NCBI RefSeq assembly: GCF_002000245.1
Contig: NZ_MTCM01000001.1
Span: 1,240,001-1,304,000, forward strand
From: Sphingobacterium sp. CZ-UAM
GTDB lineage: Bacteria; Bacteroidota; Bacteroidia; Sphingobacteriales; Sphingobacteriaceae
DNA: 64,000 nucleotides
Reading direction: 5' to 3'
Positions 1 through 9,048 of the stretch are shown in pieces; the stretch's first letter is position 1; each line of letters starts with the position of its first letter. Both the position numbers and the translations under genes were made by a program. The notes beneath the pieces are model-generated. The model made no database searches and had not been told where the DNA came from. It worked only from the letters and a program-made list of their open reading frames with translations.

Positions 1-1
1 A

Positions 2-223
2 ACAGTATCTGTAGGTCAAAATATAACAATTACAGGAAAAGGGCTGAACGATGTCGATATGGTTTTCTTAAACAACTATGCATTCTTTCCTTCACATATA
101 AATGGGGAAACAATCCAGATCCCCATTCCCTACACCGTCCTGCCAGGGAAGTATAAATTAATGCTGAGGTTCAATTACAATAATAAAGATTTTGCTACCA
201 ACCAATACATTGAAATCCTGTAA
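2..223 (+). CDS. IPT/TIG-domain surface protein, C-terminal end (partial)
   Basis: An open frame enters from the left edge and stops at 221-223, giving the last 73 residues of a protein. The visible part begins TVSVGQNITITGKGLND and contains IQIPIPYTVLPGKYKL. This is the beta-sandwich pattern of an IPT/TIG immunoglobulin-like domain: a 'G..ITITGKGL' strand followed by 'P..V.PGKY.L'. Four bases separate it from the next lipoprotein, which has the same domain type, so the two are probably one operon. The start and any signal peptide lie outside the window. The domain call is by pattern; the function (surface binding or structural role) is inferred. Confidence 0.6.
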   Translation, partial: TVSVGQNITITGKGLNDVDMVFLNNYAFFPSHINGETIQIPIPYTVLPGKYKLMLRFNYNNKDFATNQYIEIL

Positions 224-227
224 CTAT

Positions 228-1955
228 ATGAAAAAAATTAATGTATATTCTCTCTTTCAAATCTTTCTCATTACAGTGATGGGCTTTGTATGGACGGGTT
301 GTAGTACCAAAGAGGAAATTATCCCGGATACCAAACCGCTACAGATAGAAGCGCTTCCAGCAGGAAATGTTACGGCTTCAATAGTGACCCTAAATGCCGA
401 GGTTCAGTATCTCAATGATGAAGTCGTCTTGGACCATGGTTTTATGATCATGGGAGTAAACAACAGTAATCCCGAAAAGGTATCGCTTGGAAAGACTGTA
501 AAAGCTGGGCCAATTAACCTCGAGTATAAATCAAAATCGGTTTTTGAGCCCGATGCTTATTATTCCTACTATTACTATATACAGACCGAAAAACAGTTAT
601 ACCAAAGTAAATCCATATCTTTTATGGTTAAGGACTTTTGGGTAGATCAGCAAAGTGTATTGCCGATCACTTTGGGTGACACACTCCATCTAACCGGAAA
701 ATTTGAGCAGCTGAACAACTACACTATAGTAAAGGTAAGCAACATGTATCCGCAAAGAGAACTCAGCATAGTAAAACGGGACAAGGAGTTTATGGACATT
801 TTGATTCCCAAAGATCTGGGGAACCATGGCCAGACCATGACAATTCTCCTCAGTAAGTCTATCAATGGGCAGAACTCCAATTTTGGAAGAGAACAAAGTC
901 TGGCCAATATCAAACTGCTTGGGAAGGTGGAATTCAACGCGAATGGTCCACATTATTTTGGTGATGATATTCCTATCAAAAGTTATGGCCTCAGTTGGAG
1001 TGTTTCGAATTTTAACCTTATCGTTGGCAACAGCATTCTATCCTATTTCAATGACAATGACAAAATTAATCTTTCTGGGCTTAATATCACCCAGCAGTCT
1101 ATCCGTTTGGGGTATTACAATGGCGTGGATACAATTATTGTCAAACAAAAGCTTGAGCTGATCCGCCCCAATCAAGACATCTTTGAAACGACAGATATTG
1201 TTGCGCATCCAAGGCAGATGAATACCATGCGATTCACCAATTTATTACGGTATTTTGGATCGGATTATTACAACATGAAAATCTTTGTAGGTGATAGTCT
1301 TTCTTCCGGACCTGTTTATTATGGTCCGGACAGTATGCATTTTCAAATGCCCCAATTGACTGACGGTAGTTACAAAGTGACTATAAATACGCCACAATAT
1401 GGCAATATTGTACTCAAAAAGCCAATAGAAATTAAGAAGTTAAAATATGAGATACAAAATAAAGTTCCTTACTATATCGGGGATGAGGTCACGTTAAAAG
1501 GAAATTTTTTAGATAATTGTAATTACGTTATTAAGATAAATGACTATGAGATCTTTAGTGGGGCTGCAAAGAATTCCATGTTAAAATTTAAACTATGGAA
1601 TGCCAACTTTGGGAAAGAAAGGTTTCAAGTTGGCATTGGTGGCGGCGACTACTACCCTGTTTATCCTGATGAAGGTGAAACAATTGATGTACCCGGTATT
1701 CGGATCGATAGCTTTTCGCCGACTAGCGGATATGCTGGAGATATCGTGACGATAACAGGCAAAGGATTTGCAAATATGTACAGTATGGTGAATGTTTTCG
1801 TAGGTGATGTACCTGCAAAAGTAATATCATACAATAACAACTCTGTCAAAATATATGTACCTATCACCATTCGTAAAGGCCCTGTACCGATACGGATGAT
1901 GTACTACATTCCAAATGGCGAAGTGGTAGCATCACAAAAATTTGAAGCAAAATAA
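228..1955 (+). CDS. IPT/TIG-domain lipoprotein
   Basis: A 575-residue protein starting at the ATG at 228. The open frame runs 12 codons further upstream, but this start gives a clean lipoprotein signal: MKK, a hydrophobic stretch, then a lipobox ending at the Cys of WTGCS (about residue 26). Beta-rich repeats follow. The C-terminal ~85 residues carry a clear IPT/TIG motif, 'IDSFSPTSGYAGDIVTITGKGF' in pattern, with G..A.V near its end. Earlier repeats (IGDEVTLKGNF, YFGDDIPIKSYGL) look like degenerate copies. It follows another IPT-type protein with a 4-bp gap. It is probably an outer-membrane surface lipoprotein; the ligand is unknown. There is no SusC/D partner beside it inside the window. 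Confidence 0.75.
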   Translation: MKKINVYSLFQIFLITVMGFVWTGCSTKEEIIPDTKPLQIEALPAGNVTASIVTLNAEVQYLNDEVVLDHGFMIMGVNNSNPEKVSLGKTVKAGPINLEYKSKSVFEPDAYYSYYYYIQTEKQLYQSKSISFMVKDFWVDQQSVLPITLGDTLHLTGKFEQLNNYTIVKVSNMYPQRELSIVKRDKEFMDILIPKDLGNHGQTMTILLSKSINGQNSNFGREQSLANIKLLGKVEFNANGPHYFGDDIPIKSYGLSWSVSNFNLIVGNSILSYFNDNDKINLSGLNITQQSIRLGYYNGVDTIIVKQKLELIRPNQDIFETTDIVAHPRQMNTMRFTNLLRYFGSDYYNMKIFVGDSLSSGPVYYGPDSMHFQMPQLTDGSYKVTINTPQYGNIVLKKPIEIKKLKYEIQNKVPYYIGDEVTLKGNFLDNCNYVIKINDYEIFSGAAKNSMLKFKLWNANFGKERFQVGIGGGDYYPVYPDEGETIDVPGIRIDSFSPTSGYAGDIVTITGKGFANMYSMVNVFVGDVPAKVISYNNNSVKIYVPITIRKGPVPIRMMYYIPNGEVVASQKFEAK

Positions 1956-2130
1956 GATAAAGGAATTTTAGATACGATCAATTTTTTGCTTTTAGCAAAT
2001 CAGTAACATCAAGGAAAGACTTTAATGGTTATGTTTTCATTCAGGAAAGTGTACCGATTAATTTTAAACCAATATGATAGATTTTCTTTTACTCGATTTC
2101 CCTAACACTTTGGCAGCAAAAAATTCGTAT

Positions 2131-4626
2131 CTATATTCTCCTAATAAGCTTGTAGATTTCAAACCAGAGTACAGATGCAGCAGCAACAGCGAGTGCTATA
2201 GTCAATTCAGATACGCTAAGGGCTGTGACCTCAAAGAAAGAGGCGACAGGTCTGCAATATAATATGACAAATAGTAGGATAAGCACAGCACAAGAGATTC
2301 CTAGCAGTAGAAAATTACGATTCTTAAAGCTTTCGACTATGCTATAATAGAAAGAGCGGTTGGCATAGCTCAACAGTATATTCGCAAAGATCAAAGTACA
2401 GAATACCATCGCCCTTGTCTTTTCTTCGCTTCCGCCATGCTGGGCAGTAAACTGATAGCTAAACAAGATTCCGACTGTGATCGCTATTCCCTGAATGATG
2501 CTTATCCCCAGTTCGTTGATGCTTAAAAACGTCTTTCCCATCGCCCTTGGTGGCTGTTTCATCGTGTTTTTTTCAATAGGTTCATTCTCATATACAATAG
2601 AACAGGTAGGCCCCATGACCAGTTCCAGAAAGATCACATGGACAGGGCTAAATATCTGCGGATAGATCCATCCCAAAAATAAGGGCAAGGATACAGTCAA
2701 AATAATGGGAATATGAATGGAAATAATATATTGCACAGCCTTTTTGATATTGGAATAAATGCGGCGGCCAGCAGCGATGCTGACGATAAGCTTCTGCAGA
2801 TCATCGTTGGTGATGACTAATGCTGCCGCTGATTTGGCGATCTCGGTTCCCTTATTTCCCATGGCCACACCGATATGCGCTGCTTTCAATGCGGGTCCGT
2901 CATTTACCCCATCTCCGAGCATGGCCACAACCTCACCACTTTTTTTCAGCGCATTGACCACGGCAAGTTTTACGTCGGGAAACATTCGGGTGAATAACGT
3001 TGCCCGTTGAGCGATAGTCATAATTTCATCTTCGGTATTCCCAACGATTTCACTGCCATTTACAGCCGGAGAAGTATTGACAATTCCTGCCTGCAAAGCG
3101 ATCGCTTTTGTCGTCTCAGCATTATCGCCGGTAATCACCTTTACTTTAATGCCCGCAGCATAGATCTGCTGAAAGACCTCCCTTATGCCCTGCTTAGGCG
3201 GATCATAGAAGACAGTAAGCCCTAAAAACTCAAATTTAAAATCCTGTTGTTTTACTGGAAACTCATTTTCTTCAAAATGTGATTTGGCGACACCAAGAAT
3301 CCGATATCCCTGCTGAGCAAATGTTTTAATCACCCCCCTTATCTTATCTTTGTCTACATCGGATAGCTGGGAAACGCTAATTATCGCCTCGGGAGCGCCT
3401 TTGGCCGCAATAATCCGCTCCTTTTCACTATTTTCAAAAAGATGTGTCATCATTGGCGGTCTACCCGCAAGAGGATATTCATGAAAAAGCTGATAAGCCC
3501 TTCTCAGATCATTTTTTTGTGTTTCTTCGTAGATCTTATGTAACGTGATTTCCATGGGATCAAAAGGCACAGGTTCACTGCTCCACATCGCATAGTCGAT
3601 GAGTTCATTAAGCGCGCTGTCATCAAATTCACCTTCAGCATAAATGTTATCGGAACGATAATCATATAGGTGTTTTAATTGCATGATGTTGGCCGTAATA
3701 GTGCCTGTTTTGTCTGTACAGATTACTGTCGTACTTCCTAAAGTCTCAACAATACTGCTCCTTTTTATAATAATTCCTTCGCGCATGAGCTTCCAGGCAC
3801 CAAGCGCCATAAATGTTGTAAATGCAACAGGAATTTCTTCAGGCAACACTGACATCGCCAGTGTCAGTCCACTGAGCAAGCTCTCCACAATATTGTGGGT
3901 ATCGATATAACTGAACAGGCACACCAGCAGGAAAATAACAATTCCGATAATTGCCATTGCTTTAACAAATTTCCGAATCTGAATCTGCAAAGGTGAAATC
4001 TCTTCTTTTATCGTCCGCATGGATTCGCCGATCTTGCCGACGCGTGTTTCTTTGCCTATCTTTTGTACCTGAAAAACAGCAAGCCCCGAAACTGTTAGTG
4101 TTCCGCTATATACTAAATTGTCGGTTGTCGTACCATCCTTAAAAACTGAAAAACTCTCACCCGTGAGCGATGATTCGTTGACAGAAAAATCATTACTGTG
4201 TACTATAATTCCATCAGCATTTATCATGCGTCCTTCTTCTGTGATACAGAGATCCCCTACCACAATTTCCCGCGTAGCAATCTTTACCACCTGACTATCT
4301 CGAATGACCACACTCAGCGGCTCATTTAGTTTTTCAAGCTCTTCCAGCGCTTTCTTGCTACGGTTGTCCTGATAAAACGAAATCGCTGTTACCGCCACAA
4401 TGGCCAGCAACATAAAAGCCGCTTCAGCATAGTCGCCCACGATCACATAGATCAGTGAAATAACGATCAGCAAAATCAGCATGGGCTCTTTTAAAACTCC
4501 AACAAGCAATTCCAGCCATGTACTTTTATGGCTTTCCGCCAACTGGTTATACCCATATTTTGCCCTAGCCTGATTTACTTCGTCCTGACTGAGACCTTTG
4601 AGGTGACTGGGGATATTATATGCCAT
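2131..4626 (-). CDS. P-type cation-transporting ATPase (P2/calcium-type)
   Basis: An 831-residue integral membrane ATPase. The N-terminal cation-ATPase domain (GLSQDEVNQARAKYGYNQL, residues 11-29) is followed by the actuator motif TGES, the TM4 motif LPEEIP, and the phosphorylation motif ICTDKTGT with Asp305. The hinge MLGDGVNDGPAL and six C-terminal membrane segments complete it. It has no N-terminal heavy-metal (CxxC) domain. PEEIP in TM4 and the overall order place it with P2-type Ca2+/cation pumps rather than P1B metal pumps. The exact ion is not decided by sequence alone. It is slightly shorter than classical SERCA/PMCA proteins, as is usual in bacteria. It is monocistronic and convergent with the lipoprotein gene to its left. 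Confidence 0.9.
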   Translation of the reverse strand: MAYNIPSHLKGLSQDEVNQARAKYGYNQLAESHKSTWLELLVGVLKEPMLILLIVISLIYVIVGDYAEAAFMLLAIVAVTAISFYQDNRSKKALEELEKLNEPLSVVIRDSQVVKIATREIVVGDLCITEEGRMINADGIIVHSNDFSVNESSLTGESFSVFKDGTTTDNLVYSGTLTVSGLAVFQVQKIGKETRVGKIGESMRTIKEEISPLQIQIRKFVKAMAIIGIVIFLLVCLFSYIDTHNIVESLLSGLTLAMSVLPEEIPVAFTTFMALGAWKLMREGIIIKRSSIVETLGSTTVICTDKTGTITANIMQLKHLYDYRSDNIYAEGEFDDSALNELIDYAMWSSEPVPFDPMEITLHKIYEETQKNDLRRAYQLFHEYPLAGRPPMMTHLFENSEKERIIAAKGAPEAIISVSQLSDVDKDKIRGVIKTFAQQGYRILGVAKSHFEENEFPVKQQDFKFEFLGLTVFYDPPKQGIREVFQQIYAAGIKVKVITGDNAETTKAIALQAGIVNTSPAVNGSEIVGNTEDEIMTIAQRATLFTRMFPDVKLAVVNALKKSGEVVAMLGDGVNDGPALKAAHIGVAMGNKGTEIAKSAAALVITNDDLQKLIVSIAAGRRIYSNIKKAVQYIISIHIPIILTVSLPLFLGWIYPQIFSPVHVIFLELVMGPTCSIVYENEPIEKNTMKQPPRAMGKTFLSINELGISIIQGIAITVGILFSYQFTAQHGGSEEKTRAMVFCTLIFANILLSYANRSFYYSIVESFKNRNFLLLGISCAVLILLFVILYCRPVASFFEVTALSVSELTIALAVAAASVLWFEIYKLIRRI

Positions 4627-4889
4627 AAAGAAATTGATTAATATAGAAACGATTATCTACTGACTGTATAAGAAACACCATTTCCCAAAATATGTTCTTT
4701 AGGAACCGGCATAATTTATAGAATCCCCTCTAAATCCGTTTTTTACGAGCAAGGGGATATAGCCGCGACGACCAGATGAACCCAAGCTATGATAGTTTGA
4801 GAGCTTTTTAGTATAAAATAATTACAGGCTATGCTTACTGATATCGCAAAGAAAAAAATATTTTTTATAGAAGCGCATTAGATTTATGA

Positions 4890-4897
4890 TATTTTTG
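4890..4897 (+). promoter_or_regulatory. -7 promoter element TATTTTTG
   Basis: TATTTTTG fits the Bacteroidota -7 consensus TAnnTTTG and lies 17 bp before the ATG at 4915. The -33 region is weak. Confidence 0.45.
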
Positions 4898-4914
4898 AAT
4901 ATTTAATTAACCGT

Positions 4915-7581
4915 ATGAATAAACTCAAACAGTATATCAAAGACAAAAATTGGGTAGAAGTGCTAGATCAATGTAAAGTGCTGAATCCCGATGAACGTGC
5001 AGCAACTATACAATACTTGCATTCGCTGGATATTGACCGCGATATTTTAGAAAAGGATGGCCACAGCTTAGATGTACCGGCTCGACTTGATTTTTATGAG
5101 AACCGTAAACGGGTTTATGCAACGCTAAATTTTGCACTTATCGCCTGTACCCGCCAATTTGAGGATATCGCAAAGATTGAATACTTAAAAGGAGAATGGC
5201 TTTCGTGTCCTTTAACCTCCTACCTGAACAATCCTACTATTGGTGTGGAACCCTTACTGGCTTTTTATCAGCTGTTCCCGCCCGACTATCTGCATAAAAT
5301 CGTTAAGGCTTCACAAAAGGAACGTTTTGGCGGCATCGATTTCAAAGTGCTATGGGCATTTTACGAACAAGGTTGGATCGCTTTTGATGAAAGCTATTTT
5401 GTTACTCGTTTGTTTACGATAACGATGTTTGACAGAGATACAGAAATGGAGGCCAATTTTTTATTGAAAAATCAGGATGCTATCGACAAGGTGTTTTTTC
5501 GATTCCACCAATATGAGATTCCTGTGCTCGACATTTCCAAATGGAAAGCCCGTGAAGGATTTGTCTGTAAAAAGGTGACTGAGTATTGGACGGAAGTTAT
5601 ACAGATCATGCAAGAGAAGGGCTATGTATTTGACCGCGTTATTATTCCCAATTTAATGGAATCTCTACTCAATAACTGGAAGAAACCACACTTAGATTGG
5701 CATATCCGACTGTTAAGCTTGTTTAATACTACACAATACGATTATCTGCAGCAGCAACAGCTCTTGTTTTCGCTACTGAATACCTCGAATACAAGCCTTA
5801 TTAATTTTTCGGTCAAACAGATCAAGACAATCTATAAAATGGATGGTTTTGATGAAATTGGATTTATTGATCATGTGAGCAGTATTTTCCCAAAGGGGAA
5901 AATAGAAAAATCCCTGCTACAGTGCCTGGATATCGTCGAATACATTCTGAAAAAAGAAGAACATAACACGCTTGACATTTCCGCAGAGCTATCCATGCTG
6001 TTACTCCAGACGGATCCAAAATTACAGGAAAAAGGTGCCCGACTTTTAGTGGAACAAGCTGAGCCAGAGATACTGGAGGATCTGGTTGAACCGCACCGCA
6101 GTAATTTAAAACTCAAGACCCTCGAAATTCTCGGCTTAGGTCAGGCGACTCCATCCGTAGCAGAACCCGTATTTGAAGAGGAGGCGGAGCTACTGGAACA
6201 AGTCACGATCCCTTCAACTTGGGATGCTCTGTTATTTCAGATCGGTCATTTCATCAGAACGAAGTCTGCCTTAGATTTTGATCTCTTCTTAGAAGGGCTG
6301 AATCAGTTGCAGAATGATATCCCCAAAGATTACAAAAAGCAATTGAAACCTTATTGCAAGCAGCTGTTTAGCCGATTTTGGGATATTGATTACATGGGCT
6401 TTTTCGCCCAGTTTATGCACTATTGGATTGGCGATGATAATCTGGAAAAATCAAGCGATGAAAGTGACAGCATTCCCTTTGCACAGCATAAGCTGGATTG
6501 GATGCGACAAAAACTCGCAAGCAACAATAGCTTACCATTTCTGTCGACACCAAGCCACCTACCCTTTTATCTGCTCCCTAAAGTACTGGTAAAACGCTTG
6601 CTCGAGTATGAGCAAAAAAAGGTAGCTATTGAAATGGAAGATCTGATCGTGGCCTGTAACAGACTGTTATATCAACAAACTGATGAAGAGACCATTCGCC
6701 TTGTGAAGACCTTAAAGGGGAATTACGCTGCTGCAATACAATACTATTTAGGAGCTACAGACGAGGTTAAACCCACAGCGGATGTATTGGCACTCTGGAC
6801 GCAGGTAACACGGATCAAACAGTCGGACCATATATTTCCGGAATTTGAAAATACAACGGCCAAAAATTATCCGGCCGTCGTTAACCCTTTTGAGATTTCA
6901 TTCGAAATTATCATTGACAAAAACGAATACTCAACCTGGCACAGGATATTGCTGGAACATAATTGGAATTATAGTTGGTTTAAAAGCGAAGAAACCAAAT
7001 ATTATCCCCCACTCTTTTATAATACCGCGCCTTTTTCAACGGCATTTCGGGAGGCCATTGCTTTTCAACTCAGTTTAACACCTCAATACATCGGTCCGCT
7101 GCTATGCCGGTATATCCCAGATACAGCTTCGGGCAATGAAGTAAAAGAAATGGAACACGGCCTTTACCCCATGCAGTTTTTGATGGATCATCGCCTCGAA
7201 GTACATGGTAGCGGTTGGCTATATATTGCGGTTTGTTTATTGTTTGAAAAGAAGATTTCAAGGGATCTGGCGGTAGAATATGTTCAGTTTTCACTGATAG
7301 ATAGAAAATGGGATCTTTCTTACCTTGCTCTTGCTATCGGGAGACTACTTGCCGGCGGATATGCACCTGTTAATAGGTTTATAGAATATTTGGATCGTCC
7401 ATCTGTCTCACAGCAGATCAAGGATTTCCAATTATTATGTATGGAGAAGACCCTGGAACATCTCGATGGCCAGCATCTCCCTGTAAACAGCAAAAAATTA
7501 GTCGCTTATTATATAGAGATTTCGGCCCAACTTAATAAAGAAGTAAATCAGGCATTTTTAAATAAAGTAAAACGCAAATGA
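4915..7581 (+). CDS. Large DUF6493-like protein
   Basis: An 888-residue soluble, mostly helical protein with no signal peptide or membrane segment. Length, composition, and its place directly before a SWIM zinc-finger gene match my recollection of the Bacteroidota DUF6493 family. That assignment is from memory and not from a motif. Helical, repeat-like segments (for example SLLQCLDIVEYILKKEE and LLLQTDPKLQEKGARLLVEQ around residues 330-385) suggest an alpha-solenoid, hence a scaffold or binding role. The stop codon overlaps the next start (ATGA at 7578-7581), so the two proteins are translationally coupled and probably act together. The biochemical function is unknown. Confidence 0.6.
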   Translation: MNKLKQYIKDKNWVEVLDQCKVLNPDERAATIQYLHSLDIDRDILEKDGHSLDVPARLDFYENRKRVYATLNFALIACTRQFEDIAKIEYLKGEWLSCPLTSYLNNPTIGVEPLLAFYQLFPPDYLHKIVKASQKERFGGIDFKVLWAFYEQGWIAFDESYFVTRLFTITMFDRDTEMEANFLLKNQDAIDKVFFRFHQYEIPVLDISKWKAREGFVCKKVTEYWTEVIQIMQEKGYVFDRVIIPNLMESLLNNWKKPHLDWHIRLLSLFNTTQYDYLQQQQLLFSLLNTSNTSLINFSVKQIKTIYKMDGFDEIGFIDHVSSIFPKGKIEKSLLQCLDIVEYILKKEEHNTLDISAELSMLLLQTDPKLQEKGARLLVEQAEPEILEDLVEPHRSNLKLKTLEILGLGQATPSVAEPVFEEEAELLEQVTIPSTWDALLFQIGHFIRTKSALDFDLFLEGLNQLQNDIPKDYKKQLKPYCKQLFSRFWDIDYMGFFAQFMHYWIGDDNLEKSSDESDSIPFAQHKLDWMRQKLASNNSLPFLSTPSHLPFYLLPKVLVKRLLEYEQKKVAIEMEDLIVACNRLLYQQTDEETIRLVKTLKGNYAAAIQYYLGATDEVKPTADVLALWTQVTRIKQSDHIFPEFENTTAKNYPAVVNPFEISFEIIIDKNEYSTWHRILLEHNWNYSWFKSEETKYYPPLFYNTAPFSTAFREAIAFQLSLTPQYIGPLLCRYIPDTASGNEVKEMEHGLYPMQFLMDHRLEVHGSGWLYIAVCLLFEKKISRDLAVEYVQFSLIDRKWDLSYLALAIGRLLAGGYAPVNRFIEYLDRPSVSQQIKDFQLLCMEKTLEHLDGQHLPVNSKKLVAYYIEISAQLNKEVNQAFLNKVKRK

Positions 7582-8924
7582 ATGTAGACTTTGAATATCA
7601 GTATCAACATGCTTCTACGATCGCTACGGGGGGACGGGATAAATCCTTTATCCTGGCGCATTGTTCTGAAATTGAACAGGACAATCAAGTTCCCTGCTTT
7701 TTTCATGGGAATATTATCAATTCATTTGTCGCTTCAAAATGTTTGAGTACGCTCGGTAAAACAGTAAGCTCCCATTTTGCGATCAGCCCGGATCAGCGCA
7801 TCAATATGCGTGATCCAATCGTTTCTGTCGGGAATAATCAGCTTCATTTTGAGGCTTTTTCATCCTGTAACAGTGTTTACGCTCGCATTGATGTACTACA
7901 AACAGGAATAGACGGAGAGTTTATCCAATCCGGCTGTACCAATGTGGATTTTAACGATATGACGATCCGCGCTTTTAATACCGTCGGCCGGACAGATAAA
8001 TTGATCGTTGGCGTAGGTTCCAATGAGCTGAAGATCATTACAGCGCGCACGGAGAGCACTGAGAAAAAAGTGAGTTTGCCTGATCGCTGGATTAAGGGCT
8101 TGGGAAATGTCCAGGTTTACTTATCGCAAATGGAGCTTGCCTTTAAATTGAATAAAATTGAAGCTTTGCAGCTCTTTAAAGCCATACCTAAAACAGCGGT
8201 TAAGCCCGAGTACTTTTTATTTAGGTCTGGGAACAGCTATACTTTTTCCGCAACTGCCAAACACAATAGTTTAAAAATAGGAGGCATTCACAGGCTCAAT
8301 CTACTAGAAAACCTATTGGTGCATATAGACAGTGTTTCTTTCTATAAACACGAAGATCAGCAAAGTACAGCGGTAGTACTTGACTTCAAGGACATACAAA
8401 TGCTGTTTCTACTTTCGGAGAGCGTATACCGCGGGTTTTCCGGTGAAAGTAAGCATATCGAAAACCTGCTGGTTGAACTGCCAGAAGAATGGCTATTGGG
8501 TATCAATAATTATTTTAAAACCAATGAGGTTTTTCAGCCTACGCTGATTTCCATAGAACATGACATTCAGTTGGGGACCATGCAAACCATGCAGGCTTCA
8601 CTTTCCAGTATGGGATTATTGGGTTACGATTTATTGAGCAACAATTATTTTTACAGAAAGCTTCCCTTTAAACTTTCACGCTTAAAACGTTTTAATCCAA
8701 GGTTGCAAAATGCAATTAAATTGTTTGAAGAGGATGCAGTGCTGCTCCTGCAGAATGACAAAAATGGTATTAGGGCTGAAGTGAAAGGCAGTGCTGACCT
8801 AAGTTATATTGTCGTCGGTAGAGGTAATGATCTGCAATGTACTTGTACCTGGTTTACGAATAATAGGACGAATAGAGGGCTCTGCAAACATATCATGGCG
8901 GTAAAGATGAAACTGGGCGAATAG
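7578..8924 (+). CDS. SWIM zinc-finger protein
   Basis: A 448-residue protein. Its C-terminus holds a SWIM motif: Cys421-x-Cys423-x12-Cys436-x-His438 (CTCTWF...LCKH), the CxCx(n)CxH signature that binds zinc and can mediate DNA or protein contact. The N-terminal 400 residues are beta-rich and not recognised. The start overlaps the stop of the upstream DUF6493-like gene by 4 bp. Known relatives of such pairs often accompany MoxR-type ATPase or VWA genes, but none are present here. The gene is convergent with the downstream exporter, with a hairpin between them. Confidence 0.8.
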   Translation: MNVDFEYQYQHASTIATGGRDKSFILAHCSEIEQDNQVPCFFHGNIINSFVASKCLSTLGKTVSSHFAISPDQRINMRDPIVSVGNNQLHFEAFSSCNSVYARIDVLQTGIDGEFIQSGCTNVDFNDMTIRAFNTVGRTDKLIVGVGSNELKIITARTESTEKKVSLPDRWIKGLGNVQVYLSQMELAFKLNKIEALQLFKAIPKTAVKPEYFLFRSGNSYTFSATAKHNSLKIGGIHRLNLLENLLVHIDSVSFYKHEDQQSTAVVLDFKDIQMLFLLSESVYRGFSGESKHIENLLVELPEEWLLGINNYFKTNEVFQPTLISIEHDIQLGTMQTMQASLSSMGLLGYDLLSNNYFYRKLPFKLSRLKRFNPRLQNAIKLFEEDAVLLLQNDKNGIRAEVKGSADLSYIVVGRGNDLQCTCTWFTNNRTNRGLCKHIMAVKMKLGE

Positions 8925-9000
8925 TCTACCCAGATTGACAAGCCCTGTGCGATGGAATGGATATGAGCCCAACTTGAATAGATAAGGTTTTGTTCGGTTG

Positions 9001-9031
9001 GTTGGGCCGCACGTGATGAGCGGCCGCCAAC
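9001..9031. terminator. Hairpin between convergent genes
   Basis: The arms GTTGG/CCAAC and GGCCGC/GCGGCC pair around a 9-base loop, with one bulge. It sits between the SWIM gene and the convergent exporter and could end both transcripts. There is no strong T tract. Confidence 0.45.
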
Positions 9032-9048
9032 ATGCTACTTCGAGCGGT

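Noticed and set aside
2074..2262. Plus-strand 62-codon frame opposite the P-type ATPase
   Set aside because: It lies largely within the ATPase gene on the other strand and has no domain or promoter.
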